Part shown: positions 27,077-36,900 of the stretch, in pieces
Layout of the letters: every line of letters starts with the position of its first letter
Numbering within the stretch: the stretch's first letter is position 1
The notes under the pieces: model-generated
Databases searched by the model: none
Told to the model about the DNA's origin: nothing
Seen by the model: only the letters and a program-made list of their open reading frames with translations
Program-made: the position numbers and the translations under genes
NCBI RefSeq assembly: GCF_035989885.1
Contig: NZ_CP108518.1
Location: 3,042,501 to 3,106,500, forward strand
DNA: 64,000 nucleotides
DNA from: Streptomyces sp. NBC_01232
GTDB taxonomy: Bacteria > Actinomycetota > Actinomycetes > Streptomycetales > Streptomycetaceae
Reading direction: 5' to 3'

Positions 27077-28347
27077 GGGGTTCCTTTCGTGGAACGGAGC
27101 ATCACGGGGAGACTGAGCGCCCAGGCGGCGGCGAGCACCCCGGCGGCCAGGTAGAAGGGAGCGCGCAGTCCGGCGTACGAGGCCATGGCCCCGCCGGCGA
27201 GGGCGCCGAGGGGGGACATGCCCACCGCGACGAGCCGGTAGGAGCTGCCGACCCGGCCGAGCAGCCCGGCCGGGACCAGGGTCTGGCGCATGGAGGTGGT
27301 GGTGATGGTGAGCACGGCCAGGGCCATGCCGACGGTGCTGAGCACTGCGGCGGCCGCCAGCGGCCGGGAGACGGAGCCGGCGACGACGAAGGCGACGGGC
27401 GTCAGCCCGCAGAACAGCAGGACGGTCCGCTCGCGGCCCAGCAGGCGGGTGAGCAGCGGGGAGAGCGCGACGCCGGCCACCCCGCCGACGGCGATCACGG
27501 CCATCAGCAGGCCGTAGCCGACACTGCCGACTCCGAGCACCTCGTAGGCGTAGAGCACCCCGACCGAGACCACGGCACTGAGGCCGAAGTTGAAGGCGCC
27601 GACCAGGGCGCACACCGAGCGCAGCAGCCGGTGCCGCCACAGCCAGCGGATGCCTTCAGCGGCGTCCGCGAGGAGGGTGGTCGGCTGCCCGGTGCGCGGC
27701 GGCAGGGCCGGAGCGGCTCCCGCCAGGGTGGCGAGGAACAGGGCGGAGACCACGAAGGTGACGGCGTCGATGGCGTACGGGAAGGCAATCCCCGAGGTCA
27801 GCAGCAGGGCGGCGAGCGGCGGACCGGCCAGTTCCACGCACAGCATCGCCACGCCCTGGAGCAGGCTGTTGGCCTTGTCCAGGACGGGGGCCGGCACCAG
27901 GCGGGGGACGATGGCGAGGGTGGCGCTGTCCCGCAGCGTCTCCACCACGCCCATGACCAGGGCGAAGGCCAGCAGCAGGGCGATGCTTCCGTGGCCGGTG
28001 AACAGGGCGAGCGTGAACAGGGAGGCGATCACGGCCCGGACGGCGTCCGACCAGAACATGACGCGCTGCTGGTCGTGCCGGTCGACGAAGGCTCCGGCGA
28101 AGGTCCCCGCGAGCACCCAGGGCAGCTGTCCGGCGAAGGTCACCAGGGAGAGCAGCATCGGGTCGCGGGTGAACAGCGCGGCGGTCAACGGCAGCGCGGC
28201 GAGCCGCAGCCCGTCGCCCCAGGAGGCGGCGAAAGTACTGGTCCACAGCCGCCAGAAGGGGCGGCCGAGGGCCGGTTTCGGCGCCGGCCCGCCGGAGGGC
28301 CCGGCGGTCGGGGAGGACGCGGACGGGGCGTGCGGCGCGGAGGTCAT
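27073..28347 (-). CDS. MFS efflux transporter
   Basis: 424 residues with about 11-12 hydrophobic segments and the loop motif GAFVDRHDQQRV after the second span, typical of MFS drug exporters of the enterobactin-exporter (EntS) type. Start ATG 28347 overlaps the regulator stop (ATGA). It is probably the product exporter and a part of self-resistance, acting in the cytoplasmic membrane. Confidence 0.92.
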   Translation of the reverse strand: MTSAPHAPSASSPTAGPSGGPAPKPALGRPFWRLWTSTFAASWGDGLRLAALPLTAALFTRDPMLLSLVTFAGQLPWVLAGTFAGAFVDRHDQQRVMFWSDAVRAVIASLFTLALFTGHGSIALLLAFALVMGVVETLRDSATLAIVPRLVPAPVLDKANSLLQGVAMLCVELAGPPLAALLLTSGIAFPYAIDAVTFVVSALFLATLAGAAPALPPRTGQPTTLLADAAEGIRWLWRHRLLRSVCALVGAFNFGLSAVVSVGVLYAYEVLGVGSVGYGLLMAVIAVGGVAGVALSPLLTRLLGRERTVLLFCGLTPVAFVVAGSVSRPLAAAAVLSTVGMALAVLTITTTSMRQTLVPAGLLGRVGSSYRLVAVGMSPLGALAGGAMASYAGLRAPFYLAAGVLAAAWALSLPVMLRSTKGTP

Positions 28348-30782
28348 CGCACCGGCCGTCCGCTCGGCACGGTCTCGTGCGGCTGCGGCTGCGTCTGTGC
28401 CTGCGGGTGCGGCTGCGGGTGCGGCTGCGGCTGCGGGGCGGCGCGCCCGACCATCGCGGCGACCTCGGCCCGCGAGCAGACCCCGAGCTTCTTGAAGATC
28501 CGGGCGAGGTACGTCTCCACGGTCTTCGGGCTCAGTTCCAGGAAGTGGGCGATCCGCTGGTTGGTGTGCCCCCGGCTGACCAGGACGGATATCTCCCGCT
28601 CCCGGCCGCTGAGTTCGGGCAGCATCGGCTGCGGCGCCTCCGGTACGGGCGTGGCCGGGCGGACGATGCCGTGCAGCAGGTCCAGCTCCTCCCGCAGCAC
28701 AGTGACGTGCGCCGGCGGCCGGCTGCTGCCGCTGGCCAGGGAGGCCTCCTCGGCCTCGTCGGCACAGGCCAGCGCCTCGGGCAGCAGGCCCAGGCGGAGC
28801 CGGGTGTGGCCGAGTCCGGCGAGCAGCCCGGCCAGCAGGTGGCGCTGGCCGAAGCGGCGGGCGAGGGCGGTGGCCCGTTCGGCGTGGGCCTCGGCCTCCC
28901 GGGTCCGGCCGAGGAAGAGCTCGGCCCCGACCAGCCACTGCACGGCTTCCAGATGGGCCGCGAGGTCCTCGTCGGCGAGCGAGTCGATCAGTTCGGCGGC
29001 CCGTACGGTGTGCTCGGCCGCGTCCGAACTGCGGCCGAACTGGGCCTCGGTGGCGGCGAGCGCGACCAGGGCCGTGGGGTGCGCGGGGTGTCCCGCCGCG
29101 TCGGCCAGCACGGTGAGCGCGGCCCGGTCGGCGCTGCCCCACTGCCCGCCGGCCTCCAGGACCAGGGCGGTCATGGCCAGCCGGAGCCGGCCGCAGCGGG
29201 AGACGGACCCGGGATCCGCGGCGGCGGCCCGGTCGCAGTGGGCGGCGCAGGCACTGCCGCAGAGCGCGGCCCCCGCAACCGCACCTGCCGCGGCGCCGGC
29301 ATCCGCTCCGGCCGCATCGCTCCGCGCGATCTCTTCGCGCAGCAGCTCGCGGGCGGCCTCGTGGCGGCCCAGCATCCGCTGCACCTGGGCGTACGAGGAG
29401 ACCACCTCGGCCCGCAGTGCCACGGGCAGCCCGGCCCCGGGGGCCAGCAGCCGCTGGAAGGCGGCGGCGGACTCCTCGAACTCGGCCTCGTGCAGCAGCG
29501 CCCGGCCCTGCACGCTCTGGGCGCGCGCCCTGAGGAGCGGGTCGGCTGTGACCACCGGCCGCAGGGCGTGCCGGGCCCAGCGCAGGGCGGCGCCCGGGTC
29601 GTGGAAAACGGTGTCCTCGGCGGCGTCCACGAGTGCCTGGACGTCGTCGTCGTCCGCGACCTCGACCGTGTGCAGCAGCTGCTGCGCACGGAGTTCGGCC
29701 GGGCCCTGGTGGATGCGCAGGGCGGCGGCGGCCCGGGCGTGGGCGCCGGAGCGCCAGCCGCGGCCCGCCGAGTGGTACGCCACGGCCCGTACGACGGGGT
29801 CGCGGAAGCGGAAGTCGGGGCCGTCGCCGACCGGGCGGACCAGGTCCTCGGCGAGGGCCTCGTCCAGGCCGGTGCGGGCCTCGGCCTCGTCGAGCTGGGA
29901 GACCTCGACGGCTATGCGCAGGCCGAAGGTGTCGCCGAGCACGGCGGCCGCCCCGACCATCGCCCGGCCCGCGGGGCCGAGCAGCTGGAAGTCGTCGAGG
30001 GCCGCGGCGGCGGCCCGGGCGGACGGCTGGGCGGGCACGGACGGCAGGCCGGAGGGGCTCGCGGGCTCCATCTCGGCGAGGGCCAGCAGCAGCCCCGGGT
30101 TCCCGCCGCTGCGCCGCAGCAGGGAGCGCCGGGCGCCGTCGTCGAGGCCGTCCGGCACGAGCGCGGCCAGCTCGGCGTCCTCGCAGCCACCGAGCTCGAC
30201 CCGGCGGGTCAGACCGCGGGCGGCGGCCTCGGCGAGCACGGCACGGGTGCGGTACCCGAGCTGGCGCGGACGGTGGGCCACCGCGATCATCACGGGCGCC
30301 GTGAGCGGACGCTCCAGCAGATAGCCGAGCAGGTCCAGCGAGTCGGCGTCGGCGCGGTGCAGATCGTCCAGGACGATCAACAGGCCGCAGTCGTCGGCCA
30401 GGTGGCCCACCAGGCTGCGCACCGCACGGCATTCGCGGTACAGGTCACGGTCCGGCCGGTCACCGGGCGCGAGGTGGCTCATGGAGGGGAAGAGCACGGC
30501 GAGCCGCTGCTGTTCGTCCTCGGTGAGCCGCTCCCGCAGCCTCGGTCCGGCCTCGGTGACCAGGTCGTCCAGCGCGTCCAGGAACAGCCCGAAGGGGGCC
30601 GAGTGCTGGAGCCGGTCCGGCCGGCTCCGGCCCACCTGCCATCCGGTGCCGGTCGCACGGCGGGTGAGTTCGTCCAGGCGACGGGTCTTGCCGCTCCAGG
30701 CCTCCCCCATCAGCTCGAGCCCTCGGGTGGGTGCACCCGGGGTGAGCATCTCATCGAGCAGTTGTTGCCAGTGGGCCGTCAC
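28344..30782 (-). CDS. LAL-family LuxR-type regulator (pathway-specific)
   Basis: 812 residues. An N-terminal P-loop ATPase (GEAWSGKT, about 26-33; LLIVLDDLHRAD as Walker B) is followed by helical repeats. A C-terminal LuxR helix-turn-helix is present (LSGREREISVLVSRGHTNQ...SPKTVETYLARIFKKLGV, about 720-775). This is the large ATP-binding LuxR (LAL) layout, usually a cluster activator. After the HTH comes an odd Pro/Gln/His tail encoded by TGCGGC/TGCGGG repeats. It is the second gene of the operon behind mbtH, so it may control its own expression. Candidate sites are noted at 31151-31220 and 62897-62941. Confidence 0.92.
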   Translation of the reverse strand: MTAHWQQLLDEMLTPGAPTRGLELMGEAWSGKTRRLDELTRRATGTGWQVGRSRPDRLQHSAPFGLFLDALDDLVTEAGPRLRERLTEDEQQRLAVLFPSMSHLAPGDRPDRDLYRECRAVRSLVGHLADDCGLLIVLDDLHRADADSLDLLGYLLERPLTAPVMIAVAHRPRQLGYRTRAVLAEAAARGLTRRVELGGCEDAELAALVPDGLDDGARRSLLRRSGGNPGLLLALAEMEPASPSGLPSVPAQPSARAAAAALDDFQLLGPAGRAMVGAAAVLGDTFGLRIAVEVSQLDEAEARTGLDEALAEDLVRPVGDGPDFRFRDPVVRAVAYHSAGRGWRSGAHARAAAALRIHQGPAELRAQQLLHTVEVADDDDVQALVDAAEDTVFHDPGAALRWARHALRPVVTADPLLRARAQSVQGRALLHEAEFEESAAAFQRLLAPGAGLPVALRAEVVSSYAQVQRMLGRHEAARELLREEIARSDAAGADAGAAAGAVAGAALCGSACAAHCDRAAAADPGSVSRCGRLRLAMTALVLEAGGQWGSADRAALTVLADAAGHPAHPTALVALAATEAQFGRSSDAAEHTVRAAELIDSLADEDLAAHLEAVQWLVGAELFLGRTREAEAHAERATALARRFGQRHLLAGLLAGLGHTRLRLGLLPEALACADEAEEASLASGSSRPPAHVTVLREELDLLHGIVRPATPVPEAPQPMLPELSGREREISVLVSRGHTNQRIAHFLELSPKTVETYLARIFKKLGVCSRAEVAAMVGRAAPQPQPHPQPHPQAQTQPQPHETVPSGRPVR
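28380..28438. repeat. Hexamer repeat encoding PQPH tail of LAL regulator
   Basis: Alternating GCGGCT/GCGGGT hexamers, minus-strand coding for Pro-Gln/Pro-His pairs after the DNA-binding domain. It probably forms a flexible tail. Confidence 0.6.
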
Positions 30783-30828
30783 AGCTCGTCCCCCTCCTTG
30801 TGTCCTTTGCGTAAGTGGGCGGTCGCGG

Positions 30829-31050
30829 TCAGCCCTGGGAGGCCGTCCCGGCGCCGTCCATGGCGCGGCGGAGGCTGAGCGGCCGCATGTCGGTCCAGTT
30901 CTCGTCGATCCACGCGAGGCATTCGTCCTTCGGGCCGGTCTTTCCCGGCGCCTGCCAGCCCTCGGGAATTTCCTGGCCGACGGGCCAGACCGAATACTGC
31001 TCCTCGTCGTTGACGACGACCTGGTAGGACTCCACGGATGCGTTGATCAT
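30829..31050 (-). CDS. MbtH-family NRPS chaperone
   Basis: 73 residues, the family size. The signature [19 protein letters not shown]...[22 protein letters not shown] is complete with its three conserved Trp residues. MbtH proteins bind A domains and are needed for their solubility and activity. It is the first gene of the leftward unit and the only MbtH in the window, so it likely serves all five A domains. ATG 31050 is followed upstream by a 280-bp region without genes holding the promoter. Confidence 0.96.
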   Translation of the reverse strand: MINASVESYQVVVNDEEQYSVWPVGQEIPEGWQAPGKTGPKDECLAWIDENWTDMRPLSLRRAMDGAGTASQG

Positions 31051-31150
31051 TAGCTGGCTCCAGTTCCGGTTTCCGGCTTTTGGCTTTCGGCGGGAAAGCG
31101 ATCCGGACGCCAAACTAGCCAGCCGCCCAGGTGGCGCCACCCGCCCGGCG

Positions 31151-31220
31151 CGGACTTTGTCAGCTGCCCCCGACGGCCCCGCGGAACTATGTCAACTCGC
31201 CCGGAGATCGTGTCAGGTAG
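31151..31220. promoter_or_regulatory. Three CGGA..TGTCA repeats between mbtH and M28 genes
   Basis: In the 31051-31329 divergent gap, CGGACTTTGTCAG (31151), CGGAACTATGTCAA (31182) and CGGAGATCGTGTCAGG (31202) repeat in one direction, with GTCA starting at 31159, 31191 and 31212. The first is identical over 13 bp to 62897-62909. They lie 110-165 bp before mbtH. A role as operator for the LAL regulator is inferred; on the minus strand the middle copy also contains TTGACA, which could be a -35 box. The remainder of the gap shows no gene. Confidence 0.5.
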
Positions 31221-31329
31221 CCGCGACAGGGCACTGAACTGCTCTTGATAATTCCGGTGAAGTACGCGTTCCGAACGTCCCGCCCGAAATGCCGAACGTA
31301 CCGAGACCCGGAAAGACTGGTGCTCCGTC

Positions 31330-33759
31330 ATGCCTGATTCCGATCCGAATTCGCCACCCTCCCGGCCTGCTTCCCCGCCGATCTCCCGCCTCTTCGCGCG
31401 CGCGCTCACGCGAGGGCGGCCGGCCCGGTCGGCGCGGCCCGCCGGGCTGCTGCTCCTCGGGCTGTTCCTCCTGCTGACGGCCGCTTCCGTGTGGACGCTC
31501 CAGCCGCCGGACCCCGAGCCCGCCTCCGCGCCGGCGCGCGAGTTCTCGGCACGCCGGGCCCTGGTGGACGCCGAGGCCATCGGCCGGCAGCCGCGCCCGG
31601 TCGGCAGCCCGGCCTCGGCCGCCGCCCGCGCCCACCTCACGTCCCGGCTGACCGCGCTCGGCGCGCAGGTCGAGGCCCGGCCGCAGCCCGTGGCCCGCGA
31701 CGAACAGGACGGCACCGCGCTCGTCGCCGAGGTCACCAACATTCACGCCTCGTTCCCCGGCACGGCCGGCCCGGACGCCGGGCACCTGGTGCTGATGGCG
31801 CACTACGACTCGGTCCCGGCCGGTCCCGGCGCCGCCGACAACGCGGCCAACGTGGCGGCGGTCCTGGAGGTCGTACGGGCCCTGCGGGCCGACGGCAGGG
31901 CGGCGCGCAACACGGTCGACGTGCTGTTCACGGACGGCGAGGAGCCCGGACTGCTCGGCGCGCACGCCTTCCTCGCGGACGGCGGTCTCGACCCGGCGAA
32001 CACGGTGATACTCAACCTGGAGGCGCGCGGGGTCTCCGGCCCCTCCATCATGTTCGAGTCCGGCCCCCGCAACAGCGGCGCCCTGTCGGCCCTGAGCCGC
32101 GCGGACCGGCCGATCGCCACCTCGCTGGCCGACGAGGTCTACACGTTCCTGCCGAACGACACCGACTTCAGCGAGTTCAAGAAGAAGGGCTTCGGCGGCC
32201 TCAACTTCGCCTTCGTGGACGGCTCGGCCCGCTACCACACCCCCGGCGACTCCCTCGAGAACCTGTCCGCCGCCAGCGTCCAGCACCAGGGCGACAACGT
32301 CCTGGCCGCCGCCCGCGCCCTCGCCGGGAAGGACCTCACCGCGGTCCACGAGGGCACCGACAGCACCTACTTCACCGTCCTGGGCCTGCTGGTGCGCTAC
32401 CCGAACGCGCTGGTGCTGCCGCTCGCTCTGCTGGCCGCCGCCGGATATGCGGGCGTCCTCGTGCACTCCGGCCGGCGCGGCCTCGCCCGCCGCGGCGTGG
32501 TCCGGGCCGCGCTGACCTTCCCGCTCGCCCTGGCCGGGGCCGCCGCCGTCGCCTTCGGCGGCTGGGAGCTGCTCTGCCTGGTCCGCCCCGGGTACGCCGA
32601 CCTGTCCATGGGCGACAGCTACCGGCCCGGCTGGTTCCGGGCCGCCTTCCTGACCCTGACCGCAGCCGTGGCCGTCGGCTGGTACGTGCTGACGCGGCGC
32701 CGGACCGGGGCCTCCGAGGCCGCGCTGGGCGTGTGGGGCTGGCTGACCGTACTGGGCCTGGTCACCGCCGTGCTCGCACCCGGCGCTTCCTACCTGTTCG
32801 TGTGGCCGCCGCTGGTGGGCTGCGCGGCGCTGTTCCTCGCCGCACGCCGCCGTACCGGCGGGGAAGGGGAGTACGTCCGCACCCTCGCCGTGTCCCTGTC
32901 CGCGCTCGTCGCGCTGCCGCTGCTGCTGCCGGTGATCGTGCTGGTCTTCCCGACCCTCGGCCTGTCCCTGGCCGTCGCCCCGCTGATCCTGATGGCGCTG
33001 CTCGTCACCGTCTCGCTGCCCCTGCTCGGCCTGCTGCCGCGTCGCACCGCCCCGGTGGCGGGCTGGCTGGCCCTGGCCGCCGGGGTCGCGCTGGTCCTGA
33101 CGGGCCTGCGGGTGGACACCTTCGACGCGGAGCACCCGCGGCACACCAGCCTCGCGTACGCCTGGGACGCCGACCGGGGCACCGGCCACTGGCTGAGCTC
33201 CGACAACGCGCCGCCGCGGTGGACCGGCGCCCTGGCCGGCTCCGAGCGGGCCGACGTGCGGGCCCGGTTCCCCACCTTCCCGACGACGCTCGCGGGCGAC
33301 CTGGTCACCGAGGCGCACATCGCCAAGGCCGCCGCCGCGAGCGGCCCGGCCGGCCCGGGCGTTTCGGTGACGTCGGAGCAGGCGGGCCCGGACGGGGTCC
33401 GTACCGTGCGCCTGCACATCGAGCCCGCCGCCGACACCTCCTACATCAGCCTCTTCGCCGACACCTCGGCGCACGAGGTGCGGGGCGCGGAGGTCGCCGG
33501 CACCACGGTGCGGGGCGGCACCAACCGGCCGCTCTCGGCGGGCCCGTGGAAGTGGGGCTTCGCCCTGTGGAAGGTCCCGGCCGAGGGCTTCGACATCACC
33601 CTGAAGGTCTCGGGCGCCGGTGAGGTCCCACTGCGCGTCACCGCGTACACCCGTGGCCTGCCGCAGGGGGCCGGCGCCCTGCCGCAGGACCTGACCTGGA
33701 GCACGTGGGGCGCGAACCTCACCGATGTCACGGCGGTCGGCCTGACCGTACGCGGCTGA
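31330..33759 (+). CDS. Membrane-anchored M28 metallopeptidase
   Basis: 809 residues. A first membrane span (about 38-57) is followed by an M28 Zn-peptidase domain (about 75-330): AHYDSV (His158), AADNAA (Asp170), TDGEEPGLLG (Glu204-Glu205) and a later HTPGDS. About eight hydrophobic segments follow (roughly 355-600) and then a 200-residue beta-rich C-terminal domain. This topology puts the catalytic domain outside the cytoplasmic membrane. Family members are aminopeptidases. Its place inside the cluster, divergent from mbtH, suggests it could trim an exported acyl-peptide, but a housekeeping role cannot be excluded. The ribosome site is weak. Confidence 0.85.
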   Translation: MPDSDPNSPPSRPASPPISRLFARALTRGRPARSARPAGLLLLGLFLLLTAASVWTLQPPDPEPASAPAREFSARRALVDAEAIGRQPRPVGSPASAAARAHLTSRLTALGAQVEARPQPVARDEQDGTALVAEVTNIHASFPGTAGPDAGHLVLMAHYDSVPAGPGAADNAANVAAVLEVVRALRADGRAARNTVDVLFTDGEEPGLLGAHAFLADGGLDPANTVILNLEARGVSGPSIMFESGPRNSGALSALSRADRPIATSLADEVYTFLPNDTDFSEFKKKGFGGLNFAFVDGSARYHTPGDSLENLSAASVQHQGDNVLAAARALAGKDLTAVHEGTDSTYFTVLGLLVRYPNALVLPLALLAAAGYAGVLVHSGRRGLARRGVVRAALTFPLALAGAAAVAFGGWELLCLVRPGYADLSMGDSYRPGWFRAAFLTLTAAVAVGWYVLTRRRTGASEAALGVWGWLTVLGLVTAVLAPGASYLFVWPPLVGCAALFLAARRRTGGEGEYVRTLAVSLSALVALPLLLPVIVLVFPTLGLSLAVAPLILMALLVTVSLPLLGLLPRRTAPVAGWLALAAGVALVLTGLRVDTFDAEHPRHTSLAYAWDADRGTGHWLSSDNAPPRWTGALAGSERADVRARFPTFPTTLAGDLVTEAHIAKAAAASGPAGPGVSVTSEQAGPDGVRTVRLHIEPAADTSYISLFADTSAHEVRGAEVAGTTVRGGTNRPLSAGPWKWGFALWKVPAEGFDITLKVSGAGEVPLRVTAYTRGLPQGAGALPQDLTWSTWGANLTDVTAVGLTVRG

Positions 33760-33782
33760 CCCGCGCTCCCTGCCACCACCCG

Positions 33783-33848
33783 GACGGCCCCCGCACCGTG
33801 CTCCCCCGACCTGTCGAAGGCCGGACGGGAGACGATGCGGGGGCCGTC
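33783..33848. terminator. Long hairpin between convergent M28 and FAAL-NRPS genes
   Basis: Arms GACGGCCCCCGCA (33783-33795) and TGCGGGGGCCGTC (33836-33848) pair perfectly over 13 bp around a 40-base loop, in the gap 33760-33919 between two converging genes. It likely ends transcription in both directions. Confidence 0.6.
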
Positions 33849-33919
33849 GGCGTACGGGCCGGCCTGGCCCTGTCGTCAAAGTCCCGCCTGGCCCAACCGG
33901 CGCTACTTCGACGACAGAT

Positions 33920-36900
33920 CTAGAGCGCGGCGAGGGCGGCGAGCAGCTCGTCCTCGTCGGCCTCGGAGAGCTGGATGTCCTGGACGGTCTCGGCGAGCGC
34001 CTCGACGGTCAGCCGGCCGGTGAGCATCCGGGTCAGCGGGACCTCCACCCCGAAGGTGTCACGGACCCGCGAGGCGATCTGCACGGCGAGCAGCGAGTGG
34101 CCGCCCAGCGCGTGGAAGTCGTCCCGTACCCCGATGGCCTTCGAGGCGCCGAGCACCTCGGACCAGATCGCGGCCAGCTCCTTCTCGACCTCGTTCCGCG
34201 GCTCCACGTACTCCCCGGCTGCACCCTCGAACTCCTCGCTGGGCGGGGGGAGTTGTTTGGTGTTGGTCTTGCCGTTGGGGAGTTGGGGGAGGTGGGTGAG
34301 GTGGGTGAGGTAGGTGGGGATCATGGCGGTGGGGAGGTGGGTGCGGAGGTGGGTGCGGAGTTGTTGGGGTGTGGGGGGTGTGGTGTGGGGGGTGGTGGTG
34401 TAGTAGGTGGCGAGGTGGGTGGTGCCGTCGGGGGTGGTGTGGGTGGTGGTGATGGTGTGGGTGATGTCGGGGTGGGTGTGGAGTGCGGTGTCGATTTCGG
34501 CGGGTTCGATGCGTTGGCCGCGGATTTTGATCTGGTGGTCGTTGCGGCCGAGGTATTCGAGGGTGCCGTGGGTGGTCCAGCGGGCTTGGTCGCCGGTGGC
34601 GTAGAGGCGGTGGCCGGGTCGGGTGGGGTGGGGGGTGAAGCGGTCGGCGGTGAGTGCGCTCTGGTGGTGGTAGCCGCGGGCGAGGGCGGTGCCGCCGATG
34701 TGGAGGTGTCCGGTGACGCCGATGGGGACGGGCTGGTGGTGGGTGTCCAGGACGTGGAGTTCGGTGCCGGTGATGGGGGTGCCGATGGGGATGCGGGTGG
34801 TGGTGTGGTGGGGGTCGACGGTGTGGGCGGTGACGTCGATGGCGGCTTCGGTGGGGCCGTAGAGGTTGTGGAGGCGGGTGTGGGGGAGGGTGGTGTGGAA
34901 GGTGGTGGCGAGGTGGGGGGTGAGTTCTTCGCCGGAGACGATGACGTCGGTGAGGGTGGTGGCGTCGGGGGTGTCGGGGTGTTCGAGGAAGTAGCGGAGC
35001 ATGGAGGGCACGAAGTGGCAGACGGTTGTGCCGGTCTTCTGGATGAGGTGGGCGAGGTGGGCGGGGTCGCGGTGTCCGCCGGGGGTGACGAGCTGGATGG
35101 TGGCGCCGGCGGTCAGGGGCCAGGTCCATTCCCAGCCTGAGACGTCGAACCCGATGGGGGTCTTGAACAGGACCCGGTCGGTGTGGTCGAGCTGGTAGGC
35201 GTTCTGTGTCCAGGCGATCCGGTTGACGAACGCGGCATGCGTGTTGACCGCGCCCTTGGGGGCACCGGTCGAACCCGAGGTGTAGAGGACGTAGGCCGCA
35301 TTGTCGGGACCCACCCCGGTCCGCGGGGCTTCGGCAGACGCCCGGTTGACGGTGTCCCGTTCGGTGTCGAGGTTGACGAGCCGTGCCGAGGCGGGCAGTT
35401 CGATGCTGGCGGCCACGTCCTGGGCGAGGTCGTGGGTGAGGACCAGGGGGACCTTGGATCCGTTGGCCATCGCGGTGAGGCGCCCGGTGGGGTAGTCGGG
35501 GTCCAGGGGGAGGTAGGCGGCGCCGGCCTTCAGCACACCGACCAGAGCGACGACGAGATCAAGGGAGCGGTGCAGGCAGACGCCCACCACGTCCTCAACA
35601 CCGATACCCGCAGTCTGCAGGTGGTTGGCGAGGCGGTTCGCCGCGGCGTCCAGCTCACGGTAGGTGAGAGACGCGCCGGTCTCGTCGGTGACGGCGAGGG
35701 CGTCGGGGGTCGCGGCGGCCTGCCGGGCGATCTCCTCGTGCATCAGACCCGTCACCGGCTCCGGATCCGGAGACGTGAACGCGGCGATCAGGGCCTGCTC
35801 GGCCGGACTCGACAACTGGTGCGAGTTCAGGACCGTGTCCGGGTGGGTGACGGCTGCTTCCAGGAGTCGCAGCCAGGCACCCGCCAGGCGTTCCATGCCG
35901 TCCGCGTCGAAAAGGTCCGCCGCGTATTCCAGACGCCCCTCCAAAGACCCGTCACCACGCTCACGCAGGTGCAGAGCAATCTCGAACTGGGCCCGCCCCC
36001 CACCCGCCTGGAACTCCGAAACGACCGCTCCGGGGAGTTCCCAGCCGCCGCGCGGGGTGTTGTCCAGGGCCAGCAGGACCCGGACCAGGTCACTCCCGGC
36101 GGCCTGCGCGACCTTCTCGAACGGCACGTCCTGATGCGCCAGCGCACCCAGCACCGTCTCACGGGCCCGGCCCAGCATGTCCGTGAACGAACCACGGCCG
36201 GAAGTGTCCAGACGCAGGGCGATCGTGTTCACGAAGAACCCGACCACATCCTCCAGCTCGGCCCGTGAACGACCCGCCACCGGCGTCGCCACCACCACAT
36301 CCGACTGACCCGACCAACGCCCCAGCACCGACGCGAACGAAGCCAGCAGACCCTGGAACACCGTCGCCCGGCCCGTCTCCGCAACCGTCTTCAGCCGGCC
36401 CGCAAGAGCGGCCGGAACCACGACCGGGACCTGTCCGGCCGGGTAGGAGGACGCCGAATCGGTGCGGGGACGCTCCGCGGGGAGTTCCAGGCCCGAAGCA
36501 CCCGCCAGCGTGTCCTTCCAGTACTGGAGACTTTCCTCCAGCGCATCGCCGGAGAGTTCCTCGCGCTGCCACACCGCGAAGTCCCCGTACTGCAGATCCA
36601 GAGCGGGCAGGACCGTCTCCGGATCGACACCCGCAGTGAAGGCACCGTAGAGGGCGCCGAGTTCCCGCAGGATCAGGCCCATCGACCAGCCGTCGACGAT
36701 CGTGTGGTGCGCGACCAGACCGACCGCCCACTCACCCTCACCCAGCCGGCCCACGACCACACGCACCAGCGGACCCGCGGCCAGGTCGAAGGGCTCCTCC
36801 ACCACACCCTCGAACCACTCCTCCAGCAGACCCTCGACCACCACCACCGGCACGGACACCGGCAGATCGTCCGCCTCCGTCACCACCTGCTGCAGCGCAC

